From contig JANWHQ010000077.1 in NCBI GenBank assembly GCA_025450315.1, positions 1 through 35,373 on the forward strand: DNA of 35,373 bases, in the 5' to 3' direction. The stretch comes from Caulobacteraceae bacterium. Lineage in GTDB: Bacteria; Pseudomonadota; Alphaproteobacteria; Caulobacterales; Caulobacteraceae. The position numbers and the translations under genes were made by a program. Below, piece after piece: positions 27,521-35,005 of the stretch. Each line of letters opens with the position of its first letter. Position 1 is the first letter of the stretch. The notes beneath the pieces were generated by a model, which saw only the letters and a program-made list of their open reading frames with translations, had not been told where the DNA came from and did not search any database.

Positions 27521-29377
27521 CTAGCCACCGAGGCGCTCGCGCTTCTCCTCCAGCGCCAGCCATTCAAGTTCGGAATCGGACAGCCGGGCGCGGGCGGCCT
27601 CCAGCGCCTTCATCACCTCATCGAAGCGCCTGGGATCGCGGGCATAGAGGCCGGCGTCCTCCAGCATGGCTTCGTCGGCCTTGATCTCGGCCTGCAGCCT
27701 GGGCATCAGCGCCTCCAGTTCCTGCAGGCGGCGGGAGTCCTTGTAGGAGAGCTTGGCGGGGCGAGCCCCCTCCGTCGGCCTTCGGCCGCCACCTCCCCCA
27801 GAAAGTGAGGATCCCGGGCGCAGATCTTCCCCCTCTGGGGGAAGTCCGCCCGCAGGGCGGGAAGGGGGCTTCGCCGTCGCCACCGCCCCGAAGAATCCCG
27901 GGTTCTGCGACAGGAAATCGCTCCAGCCGCCCGGCGTCTCCACCGACCTGCCGCGGCCGTCGAGGGCGATGGTCGAGGTGGCCAGCCGTTCGATGAAGTC
28001 GCGGTCGTGGCTGACCAGGATCAGGGTGCCGTCGTAGTCGGCCAGCAGTTCCTCGAGCAGGTCCAGGGTGTCCATGTCGAGGTCGTTGGTGGGCTCGTCC
28101 AGCACCAGGAGGTTGGCCGGCTGGGCCAGGGCGCGGGCCAAGAGCAGGCGGTTGCGTTCGCCGCCCGACAGGCTCTCCACCGGCTGGCGCATCTGGCGCT
28201 CGTCGAACAGGAACTCCTTGGCGTAGGCGGCCACGTGCTTGGGCCGGCCGCGCACCATCACCTGCTCGCCGCCCAGGGGCGCCAGGGTCTGCAGCAGGGT
28301 CTGGCCAGGCTTCAGGGCCGCGCGGGCCTGGTCGAGATAGGCGATCTCGAGGTTGGTCCCAAGCTTCACCTCGCCGGCGTCGGGCTCCAGCTGGCCCAGG
28401 AGGATCTTCACCAGCGTCGACTTGCCGGCGCCGTTGGGACCGATGATCGCCAGCCGGTCGCCGCGCATCACCCGGGTGGAGAAGCCCCTCAGCACCACCC
28501 GCTCGCCGAACGCCTTGGCGATGTCATTGGCTTCCAGCACCCGCCGGCCCGAGGCGCCGCCGGAGGCCAGTCCCATGGCGAGCGATCCCTGGGCCGAGCG
28601 CAGGCGCAGGGCCTTGTCTTCGCGCAGCGCCATCAGCTTGCGGCGGCGGCCTTCGTTGCGCGCCCGGCGGGCCGTCACGCCCCTGGCCATCCAGTGGTTC
28701 TCGCGCTCGAGCTCCTTGTCGAGCTTGCGGGCCGCCTCCGCCTCGGCCTCGGCGATCTTCTCGACCCAGCCGTCGAAGGCGGCGAAGCCCTGGTCCAGGC
28801 GGCGCACCTGCCGGCCCTCCAGCCAGAAGCAGGTGCGGGTCATGTGTTCCAGGAAGGCGCGGTCGTGGCTGACGATCAGCAGGGCCGCGCGGCTGGATTT
28901 CAGCCGGGCCTCCAGGGCCTCGATGGCCAGGATGTCGAGATGGTTGGTCGGCTCGTCCAGCAGCAGCACCTCCGGGTCCTCGGCGAAGGCCCGCGCCAGG
29001 GCCGCGCGGCGCTGTTCGCCGCCGGAAAGGCCCGCCGTCGTCCGCTCGGGATCCAGCCCGAAAGCCTGCAGCTCCGCCTCGGCCCGGTGATGCGGTGCGC
29101 CGCCGGCCGCGGCGTAGTCGACCAGCCGCGCCCCGGCGATGGCCGGTTCCTGGGCCACGCGGACCACCCGCGCCGAGGGCTGCAGGGTGCGCTGGCCGGA
29201 ATCGGCCTCGGCCTCGCCCGCCAGCACCCGCAGCAGGGTCGACTTGCCCGCGCCGTTGCGGCCGACTAGGCAGGCGCGGGCGCGCGGCTCCAGCGCCAGG
29301 TCGACGCCGTCGAACAGCCGCACCGGGCCGTCCTGCAGCCGCACGTCCTTGAGCGCCAGGATCGGGGCGCGGCTCAT
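27521..29377 (-). CDS. uup: ABC-F ATPase Uup with an in-frame palindromic repeat
   Basis: A 618-residue soluble ABC-F protein, a dual ATPase acting on ribosomes or replication/repair intermediates. Domain 1 has GRNGAGKST (39-47) and LSGGEQ (117-122); domain 2 has GPNGAGKST (313-321), LSGGERNR (403-410) and LDEPT. A linker of about 503-538 precedes the C-terminal coiled coil (543-618; KLSYKDSRRLQELE) that makes it Uup rather than EttA. The linker segment is encoded by a triple-hairpin repeat of intergenic type and is Pro/Gly-rich, with no counterpart known to me. The ATG overlaps the PBP stop by four bases, so the two are co-translated. Confidence 0.92.
   Translation of the reverse strand: MSRAPILALKDVRLQDGPVRLFDGVDLALEPRARACLVGRNGAGKSTLLRVLAGEAEADSGQRTLQPSARVVRVAQEPAIAGARLVDYAAAGGAPHHRAEAELQAFGLDPERTTAGLSGGEQRRAALARAFAEDPEVLLLDEPTNHLDILAIEALEARLKSSRAALLIVSHDRAFLEHMTRTCFWLEGRQVRRLDQGFAAFDGWVEKIAEAEAEAARKLDKELERENHWMARGVTARRARNEGRRRKLMALREDKALRLRSAQGSLAMGLASGGASGRRVLEANDIAKAFGERVVLRGFSTRVMRGDRLAIIGPNGAGKSTLVKILLGQLEPDAGEVKLGTNLEIAYLDQARAALKPGQTLLQTLAPLGGEQVMVRGRPKHVAAYAKEFLFDERQMRQPVESLSGGERNRLLLARALAQPANLLVLDEPTNDLDMDTLDLLEELLADYDGTLILVSHDRDFIERLATSTIALDGRGRSVETPGGWSDFLSQNPGFFGAVATAKPPSRPAGGLPPEGEDLRPGSSLSGGGGGRRPTEGARPAKLSYKDSRRLQELEALMPRLQAEIKADEAMLEDAGLYARDPRRFDEVMKALEAARARLSDSELEWLALEEKRERLGG
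27764..27870. repeat. Triple-hairpin palindromic repeat inside uup
   Basis: Outer arms AGCCCCCT (27764-27771) and AGGGGGCT (27863-27870) are perfectly complementary. Inside are GGCC-TTC-GGCC (27777-27787), CTTCCCCC-TCT-GGGGGAAG (27826-27844) and CCGCCC-GCA-GGGCGG (27846-27860), all perfect stems with three-base loops. The layout is that of an intergenic palindromic element, but it lies in the uup coding frame without a stop codon on the coding strand and encodes about 36 residues of linker. Confidence 0.85.
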
Positions 29378-31374
29378 CGCGGCGCCTCGCCCCGGGCCGC
29401 CTGGGCGAACTCCTGGGCCAGGCTACGGTAGAAGCCCGCGCGGCCGTCGCCCGCGGCCGGGGCGTCGCTGGCTGGAGGCGCCGGCGTCGGCGCGGTCGCG
29501 GCCTCGGCCGAGCCGAAATCGTGCACCGGCTGGCCCGCCTCGGCCGCCAGCATGAAGCGCCGCCAGATGTCGGCCGGCAGGTCGCCCCCGGCCACCTTGT
29601 TCATCGGCCGGTCGTCGTCGTTGCCGACCCAGACGCCGCAGACCAACTCGGGGGTGAAGCCGATGAACCAGGCGTCGCGCCAGTTCTGGCTGGTGCCGGT
29701 CTTGCCGGCCGCCGGGCGGTCCAGCGCCGCGCGCCTGCCGGTGCCGCGCGTGATCACGCCTTGCAGCATGCGCACCATCTGGTCGTTCAGGGCCGGGTCG
29801 TAGACCGGCTGGGGCGGCAGGACCGGGCGCTGGTAGACCGGCAGGCCGGCCGAGGTGGTGATCTTCTCGATCAGCCAGGGCTCCTGGCGGCGGCCGTCCT
29901 GCTGGAACACCTGGTAGGCCGAGGTCAGCTCGATCAGGCTGGTCTCGTAGGCGCCCAGCGCCACCGAGAGCTCGGGCCGCGCCGGCAGCTCCCGCACCCC
30001 GAAGCGGCTGGCCAGCTCGGCGATGCGCTCGGTGCCGATCTCCTGGGTCAGGCGCACCGAGACGGTGTTGATCGACCGGACCAGGGCGTCCTCGACGGTG
30101 ACCGCGCCGGCGTAGCCGCCGCCGTAGTTCCCCGGAGCCCAGGGCCCCAGGCGCACCGGAGCGTCCTTGCGGATGTCGGTCGGCTTGATCCCCTTCTCCA
30201 GGGCGGCGGCATAAACCAGCGGCTTGAACGCCGAGCCCGGCTGGCGCAGCGCCTGCACCGCCCGGTCGAAGCGGCTGAACCTGTGGTCAAGACCGCCCAC
30301 CAGCGCCTCGATCCCGGCGTCGGGGGCCAGGGCGACCAGGGCCGCCTGGCCCGCGCCGGCCGCGCGGCCCTGGCTCTCGATCACCCGCTGGGCGATCTGG
30401 GCGGCGGTGGTCTGCAGGCCGCTGTCGATCGAGAGCTGGACGATGAGATCCGGCGCCCGGCCCTTCGCCAGGGCGGCGGCCTGGGTCTGGGCCAGGTCCA
30501 GCACATAGCCGAAGTCCTCGTCCTCGGGCGGCTCGGGGGCCAGCTGGGGCGGCGAGGCCAGGGCGTCGCGCTCGGCCGCCTGGTCGATCCAGCCGGCCTG
30601 CAGCATGCGCTGCAGCACCAGGTGCGAGCGGGCCAGGGCCGCGGGCATGTCGTTGGCCGGCGACAGGCGCGAAGGCGCCTTGGGCAGGGCCGCCAGCAGG
30701 GCCGCTTCCGACAGGCTGAGGGCGCTGGCCGGCTTGTCGAAATAGGTCTCGGACGCCGCCTCCACCCCATAGGCGCTGGAGCCGAAGAAGACGCGGTTCA
30801 GGTAGAGCTCGAGGATCTGGTCCTTGCTGAGGCGCTGGGCGAGGCGCGAGGCCATCACCGCCTCCTGCACCTTGCGCTTGATCGAGCGGTCGGGGGTCAG
30901 GAACAGGGTCTTGGCCAGCTGCTGGGTCAGGCCCGAGCCCCCCTGCACCGGGGCGCCGGCCTCGGCGTCGGCCCGCAGCGCCCTCAGCACCCCGAGCCAG
31001 TCGACCGCGCCGTGCTGGTAGAAACGCCGGTCCTCGGCCGCCAGGAAGGCGCGCGGCACATAGGCGGGCAGCTCGGCCAGGGTCACCCGCCGCCCGTTGC
31101 GGGGGCCGCGCACGGCGATGGTCTGGCCCATGCGGTCCAGGAAGGTCATGCCGGGCGCCCGGTTCAGCGACCAGAGGGCGTCGGCGGTCCGGACCTTGGG
31201 CAGGCCCGAGAGCCAGGCCAGCTGGATCCAGGCCGCCGCCAGGATCACCAGCAGCGTCCCGGCCACCCCGGCCGTGACGCCGATCCGCACGCGCCGTCCC
31301 AGCGGCCGCCGCGTGGGCAGGTCGGCGCGGAAGGTCGTGGTCTCGGGCTCGTGATCTGGGAAACGGTCGGTCAA
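29374..31374 (-). CDS. Class A penicillin-binding protein (PBP1A-type)
   Basis: A bifunctional peptidoglycan synthase of 666 residues. After a membrane anchor (about 31-55) the glycosyltransferase domain has catalytic Glu114 in EDRRFYQH and GGSGLTQQLAKTLFL (usually GGS-TI/TL-TQQ, so a Thr is replaced by Gly148). The transpeptidase domain has SAFK (381-384, acylated Ser381), SIN (434-436) and KTGTS (558-562). An acidic/Pro-rich tail follows. The only early start is TTG at 31374, without a good ribosome-binding site. It acts in the periplasm in cell-wall growth. uup overlaps its end by four bases. Confidence 0.94.
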   Translation of the reverse strand: MTDRFPDHEPETTTFRADLPTRRPLGRRVRIGVTAGVAGTLLVILAAAWIQLAWLSGLPKVRTADALWSLNRAPGMTFLDRMGQTIAVRGPRNGRRVTLAELPAYVPRAFLAAEDRRFYQHGAVDWLGVLRALRADAEAGAPVQGGSGLTQQLAKTLFLTPDRSIKRKVQEAVMASRLAQRLSKDQILELYLNRVFFGSSAYGVEAASETYFDKPASALSLSEAALLAALPKAPSRLSPANDMPAALARSHLVLQRMLQAGWIDQAAERDALASPPQLAPEPPEDEDFGYVLDLAQTQAAALAKGRAPDLIVQLSIDSGLQTTAAQIAQRVIESQGRAAGAGQAALVALAPDAGIEALVGGLDHRFSRFDRAVQALRQPGSAFKPLVYAAALEKGIKPTDIRKDAPVRLGPWAPGNYGGGYAGAVTVEDALVRSINTVSVRLTQEIGTERIAELASRFGVRELPARPELSVALGAYETSLIELTSAYQVFQQDGRRQEPWLIEKITTSAGLPVYQRPVLPPQPVYDPALNDQMVRMLQGVITRGTGRRAALDRPAAGKTGTSQNWRDAWFIGFTPELVCGVWVGNDDDRPMNKVAGGDLPADIWRRFMLAAEAGQPVHDFGSAEAATAPTPAPPASDAPAAGDGRAGFYRSLAQEFAQAARGEAPR

Positions 31375-31421
31375 GCGGGCACGTTGGTGAAAAGGCCGTC
31401 GGGGTTTAGGACGCCCATAAC

Positions 31422-31880
31422 ATGGCGCAAAAGCCCTTCTGGCAGACCAAGACCCTCGAACAGATGACCGCCGCGGAGTGGGAGAGCCTCTGCGACGGCT
31501 GCGGCCTGTGCTGCCTGATCCGTTTCGAGGACGAGGCGACCGGCGAGGTGATCCCCACCCGCGTCGCCTGCAAGCTGCTCGACCAGCACCTTTGCCGCTG
31601 CAAGGACTATGTGAACCGCAAGGCGCACGTTCCCGACTGCATCAAGCTGACGCCCTGGAACATCGAGGCCCTGGCCTGGATGCCGCCCAGCTGCGCCTAC
31701 CGCCGCCTGCACGAGGGCCGGGGGCTGCCGTCCTGGCACCCGCTGGTCACCGGCGATCCGGAAAGCGTGCACCAGGCCGGCGTCTCGATCCGCGACCTGA
31801 CCATCTCGGAGGAGACCCTGGCCGATCCCGAGGACGCCCTGGACTTCCAGGCCCCCGAGCTCGGCGAGGACCGCGGCTAG
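31422..31880 (+). CDS. UPF0260 (YcgN-like) cysteine-cluster protein
   Basis: A 152-residue protein of the UPF0260/YcgN family. The cysteine cluster CDGCGLCC (24-31), together with Cys50, Cys58, Cys60 and Cys73, suggests a metal or Fe-S site. It opens [20 protein letters not shown], the family hallmark; no function is established. It ends with TAG overlapping the stop of the convergent DUF805 gene through a shared CTAG. It diverges from the PBP gene across 47 bases. Confidence 0.92.
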   Translation: MAQKPFWQTKTLEQMTAAEWESLCDGCGLCCLIRFEDEATGEVIPTRVACKLLDQHLCRCKDYVNRKAHVPDCIKLTPWNIEALAWMPPSCAYRRLHEGRGLPSWHPLVTGDPESVHQAGVSIRDLTISEETLADPEDALDFQAPELGEDRG

Positions 31881-32386
31881 GCCGCCGGCGGCGCCGCGGC
31901 TGGCGGCGGCGGGGCGGCGCTGATCCAGGAGGCGGGCGGCGGGCCGTAGCGGTTCTCGCCGGCTTCGGGCGCGCTGAGCCCCACCCAGAGCAGGAAGACC
32001 AGGTTCACCAGCCCGGCGACGCCGAACATCGTCGCGACGAAGCCCAGCGATCCCCAGAGCACCGCCCACGAGGACGGGTCCATGGAGCCGCCGCTGGTCG
32101 CCAGGGCCGTGATCGCGGCGATGCCGCCGATCACCATGGCGAGGCAGCCCGCGATGCCTCCCACCACGAACGGGACGAGCACGAACCAGCCGCTGCGGCC
32201 GGCGTCGTGCAGGCGCTTGGCCAGGATGCAGATCCAGCAATACCAGATCACCAGCCAGGCGAAGAGCGCGAACACGTGCAGCAAGTGCGACAGCACCCAC
32301 GCCACGAACAGGATCAACGCTGCGAACCAGAAATCCTTCTGACCGATGCGGCCATTGGAAGAGAAGAACACGGACTGCCAGGTCAT
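31877..32386 (-). CDS. DUF805 family inner-membrane protein
   Basis: A 169-residue membrane protein of the DUF805 family with three to four hydrophobic helices. It shows the N-terminal [12 protein letters not shown] motif and the hallmark [13 protein letters not shown] between helices. The C-terminus is a proline/alanine tail ([11 protein letters not shown]). Function unknown. It diverges from the ArsR gene across about 120 bases, so its promoter may overlap the ArsR operator region. Confidence 0.9.
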   Translation of the reverse strand: MTWQSVFFSSNGRIGQKDFWFAALILFVAWVLSHLLHVFALFAWLVIWYCWICILAKRLHDAGRSGWFVLVPFVVGGIAGCLAMVIGGIAAITALATSGGSMDPSSWAVLWGSLGFVATMFGVAGLVNLVFLLWVGLSAPEAGENRYGPPPASWISAAPPPPAAAPPAA

Positions 32387-32472
32387 CGCTTGGCCTCCCC
32401 TTGCGAAGCGGACTCTAGCCGTCTGGCGCGGGGAGACAACATAAGGCTTCGTAATGTGAGAAACTAAAGCCA

Positions 32473-32505
32473 TTGCCTAACTGTTTGGGCCGTGATAGTT
32501 AGGCA
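32473..32505 (+). promoter_or_regulatory. Palindromic operator over the arsR promoter
   Basis: TGCCTAACT (32474-32482) and AGTTAGGCA (32497-32505) form a perfect 9-base inverted repeat with a 14-base centre. TTGCCT (32473-32478), a 17-base spacer and TAGTTA (32496-32501) form a sigma-70-like promoter, so each arm covers one promoter element. The start would fall at about 32508, right at the ATG (32507), implying a leaderless or nearly leaderless mRNA. Autorepression by the ArsR protein is inferred. Confidence 0.65.
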
Positions 32506-32506
32506 C

Positions 32507-32863
32507 ATGCTTAACCAACAACCCGATCTGGACCGCCTGTTCCGGGCCCTCGCCGACCCGGCGCGGCGGGCGATGATGGAGCGGCTGAGCCGGGGGCCGG
32601 CGGCGGTCTCGGAGCTGGCGCGGCCCCTGCCCATGTCGCTGCCGGCGGCCATGCAGCACCTGGGGGTGCTGGAGGAAGCCGGCCTGGTGCGCTCGCAGAA
32701 GACCGGCCGGGTCAGAACCTGCGCCATCGAGCCGGACGCCCTGCGCCTGGCCGGCGGCTGGATCGACGCCCGGCGGATCGAGTGGGAGCAGCGCCTCGAC
32801 CGCCTGGGCGATTACCTGAGCACGCTCGGAGCGGAAGGAGATGGCGATGGCCGGGACGATTGA
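32507..32863 (+). CDS. ArsR-family winged-helix repressor
   Basis: A 118-residue ArsR-type regulator: RLFRALADPARRAMMERLSRGPAAVSELA, then LPAAMQHLGVLEEAGLVRSQKTGRVRTCAIEP, the winged helix. It has none of the usual metal-binding CxC motif, so it probably senses something other than heavy metal or responds to its partner. The ATG at 32507 was chosen over GTG at 32492. The next gene, an SRPBCC protein, starts 17 bases before its stop; this ArsR-SRPBCC pairing is common in bacteria. It is likely to bind the palindrome just upstream. Confidence 0.9.
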   Translation: MLNQQPDLDRLFRALADPARRAMMERLSRGPAAVSELARPLPMSLPAAMQHLGVLEEAGLVRSQKTGRVRTCAIEPDALRLAGGWIDARRIEWEQRLDRLGDYLSTLGAEGDGDGRDD

Positions 32864-33380
32864 AACCAAGATAGGCTCCGCCGAGCACGAGGCGGCGGCC
32901 AGGCGCGCCGAACTCGGCCAAGGCATCCGCCAGGCCGCGCACGCGACCTTCCATCTGACCCGCACCTACCCGGCCTCCGCGGCCAGGGTCTGGAAGGCGC
33001 TCACCGACCCCGACGCCAAAGCCAGGTGGTTCTCCGGCGCGCCCGGGGACTGGGAGCTGCTGGAACGTCACATGGACGTCCGCGAGGGCGGGACCGAGCG
33101 GCTCAAGGGCCGCTGGAAGGGCGGCGTGGTCTCGACCTTCGACGCCGCCTACCACGACGTCGTTGCAAACGAGCGGCTGGTCTACAGCTACGTCATGCAC
33201 CTGAACGACAGGAAGATCTCGGTCTCGCTGGCGACGATGGAGCTGCGCGCCGACGGGGCCGGGACCACCCTGGCGGTGACCGAGCAGGGCGTGTTCCTGG
33301 ACGGCTACGACGACAACGGCTCGCGCGAGCACGGCACCGGCTTGCTCCTCGACGCCCTGGGGGCCTCGCTGGCGGATTAG
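32847..33380 (+). CDS. SRPBCC (AHSA1-like) ligand-binding protein
   Basis: A 177-residue START/SRPBCC-fold protein of the AHSA1 type. FHLTRTYPASAARVWKALTDPDAKARWF is the conserved entry, followed by GGTERLKGRWKGG and a hydrophobic cavity pattern; it ends HGTGLLLDALG. Such proteins bind hydrophobic ligands or chaperones. AAGGAG (32835-32840) stands six bases before the ATG at 32847, which is preferred over 32841. It overlaps the arsR stop, so the two are translationally coupled and the protein may be induced when the repressor releases. Confidence 0.9.
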   Translation: MAGTIETKIGSAEHEAAARRAELGQGIRQAAHATFHLTRTYPASAARVWKALTDPDAKARWFSGAPGDWELLERHMDVREGGTERLKGRWKGGVVSTFDAAYHDVVANERLVYSYVMHLNDRKISVSLATMELRADGAGTTLAVTEQGVFLDGYDDNGSREHGTGLLLDALGASLAD

Positions 33381-33474
33381 GCCCCGGGAAGCCTCTGTTG
33401 CGCAAAGGCCACAGTCGCCCTTGTATTGACCGCGCGATGGCCTAATTCAGGGCCCTGTTGTTCACATCGGGGCC

Positions 33475-34422
33475 TTGGCGTTGGCGCAGGATCCATATCA
33501 GGAACTGGGCGTGTCTCGCGGCGCGAGCGCGGACGAGATCCGCAAGGCGTTCCGCAAGCTGGCCAAGCAACTGCACCCCGACCAGAACCCGGACGACAAG
33601 AAGGCCGAGGAGCGGTTCAAGCGGGTCAGCGCCGCCTTCGACATCGTCGGCGACGAGGAGAAGCGCAAGAAGTTCGACCGCGGCGAGATCGACGCGGACG
33701 GACGCGAGACCGTGCGCGGCTTCGGCGGCGGCGGCTTCGGCGGGCAGACGGCCGGCGGTCCCGGCGGCGGCTTCCACCACACCAGCAGCTTCCACGGCGC
33801 CCATTTCGAGGGCGTCGATCTCAACGACATCCTGGGCGACGTGTTCGGACGGGGCGGGGGCGGCGGCCAGCGCGGCTTCGGCGGCGGCTTCGCCAACCGC
33901 GGCGCGGACGTGCGCGCCGAGCTGGACGTCGATCTGGAAGACGTGATCCGCGGCGCCAAGAAACGGATCAGCTTCTCCGACGGCCGGGTGCTGGATGTGA
34001 ACATCCCCAAGGGCGCGGTCGACGGCCAGGTGATGCGGCTGAAGGGCCAGGGCGCGGCCGGCCGCGCCGGCCACGGCGACGCCCTGATCGAGCTTCGCGT
34101 CCGGCCCCATCCGATCTTCAAGCGCGACGGCGAGACCCTGACCATGGACCTGCCGGTCTCGGCGCCGGACGCCATCCTCGGCGGCAAGGTCGAGGCCCCG
34201 ACGCCCGACGGGCCGGTGTCGCTGACCATCCCTAAGCATTCCTCGTCCGGCGCGACCCTGCGCCTGAAGGGTCGGGGCCTTCCGGACGGTCGCACCGGCA
34301 AGCGCGGCGACCTGCTCGCGCGGGTGATGATCATGTTGCCGGAAGGAACCGATCCCGAACTGGAGGCATTCGCCGAAGCTTGGCGAAAGTCCCGTCCCTA
34401 CACGCCCAAACGGAGAGGGTGA
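33475..34422 (+). CDS. DnaJ-like co-chaperone without zinc fingers (CbpA-like)
   Basis: A 315-residue type II J-protein. The J-domain (about 5-68) has DPYQELGVSRGAS and the HPD motif (34-36) that stimulates DnaK. A Gly/Phe-rich region (82-145) leads to the two DnaJ C-terminal substrate-binding domains (about 150-300). There are no cysteines, so the zinc-finger region of DnaJ is absent, matching CbpA-type proteins. Both TTG at 33475 and TTG at 33481 could start it; the second has CGGGG at better spacing. It stands alone in its strand block. Confidence 0.9.
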   Translation: MALAQDPYQELGVSRGASADEIRKAFRKLAKQLHPDQNPDDKKAEERFKRVSAAFDIVGDEEKRKKFDRGEIDADGRETVRGFGGGGFGGQTAGGPGGGFHHTSSFHGAHFEGVDLNDILGDVFGRGGGGGQRGFGGGFANRGADVRAELDVDLEDVIRGAKKRISFSDGRVLDVNIPKGAVDGQVMRLKGQGAAGRAGHGDALIELRVRPHPIFKRDGETLTMDLPVSAPDAILGGKVEAPTPDGPVSLTIPKHSSSGATLRLKGRGLPDGRTGKRGDLLARVMIMLPEGTDPELEAFAEAWRKSRPYTPKRRG

Positions 34423-34446
34423 TAGGAAGGGCTTCGGTGAGGTCGT

Positions 34447-34463
34447 ATTCAGCCCGCATTCAG
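34447..34463 (+). promoter_or_regulatory. Direct repeat ATTCAG-N5-ATTCAG (OmpR-type binding site)
   Basis: ATTCAG at 34447-34452 and 34458-34463 lie 11 bases apart, start to start, the usual spacing for OmpR/PhoP-family dimers binding two half-sites. A possible -10 (TTATGG, 34474-34479) lies 10 bases downstream, and the gene starts at 34487. Autoregulation by the response regulator encoded two genes on is inferred. Confidence 0.5.
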
Positions 34464-34486
34464 GCCCAGCCTCTTATGGACGTCGT

Positions 34487-35002
34487 ATGAAGTACGTGCT
34501 TCCGCTCGTGCTGGCTGCGATCGTCGCGGCGGCCACGCCGGCCATGGCCGATCATGACCATGGCCGCGGCGGCGGCTGGCATGGCGGCGGCGAGGGCCGC
34601 GGCGACGGCGGTTGGCATGGCGGCGGCGGCGGGCGCTGGGCCGGCGGCCCGGGCGGGCGGCAAGGTCCCGCCGGCCCCGGCGACGGCCGCTGGAGCGGCG
34701 GCTATCCCGCCGGCCCCGAGTCCGGACCCGCCTATGCCGCGCCGCCGGACCCCCGCCGCGCCCAGGACTACGATCGCGGCGAGCAGGACGAGGTGCGCAA
34801 CGGCGTGCGCAGCGGCCAGATCAAGTCGATGGGCTGGATCCTGAACCGGCTGCGGAGCCGTGGCGGCCACATGCTGGACGCCAACCTCGGACAAGGCCCC
34901 AACGGCGAGCCGATCTATCGCGTCGTCTGGGCCTCCCCCGACGGCCGGCGGACCGACTACATCATCGACGCCCGCACGGGCGCGATCCTGCAGGGATACT
35001 GA
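34487..35002 (+). CDS. Exported Gly/His-rich PepSY-like protein
   Basis: A 171-residue protein with a signal peptide (MKYVLPLVLAAIVAAATPAMA), then HDHGRGGGWHGGG-type repeats (22-60), and a C-terminal PepSY-like domain: VRNGVRSGQIKSMGWILNRL, then YRVVWASPDGRRTDYIIDARTGAIL. Such modules often sit beside OmpR-type two-component genes and modulate the sensor. The His/Gly segment may bind metal. The response regulator starts three bases after its stop. The direct repeat upstream may control both. Confidence 0.86.
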   Translation: MKYVLPLVLAAIVAAATPAMADHDHGRGGGWHGGGEGRGDGGWHGGGGGRWAGGPGGRQGPAGPGDGRWSGGYPAGPESGPAYAAPPDPRRAQDYDRGEQDEVRNGVRSGQIKSMGWILNRLRSRGGHMLDANLGQGPNGEPIYRVVWASPDGRRTDYIIDARTGAILQGY

Positions 35003-35005
35003 GCC

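Noticed and set aside
33442..34239. A 265-codon minus-strand frame opposite the DnaJ-like gene
   Set aside because: The plus-strand J-domain with HPD and the C-terminal domains is clear; the opposite frame mirrors its Gly-rich region.
34550..34700. GGCGGC-rich runs resembling a tandem repeat or CRISPR-like array
   Set aside because: They encode the Gly/His-rich region of the PepSY-like protein and have no regular repeat-spacer structure.
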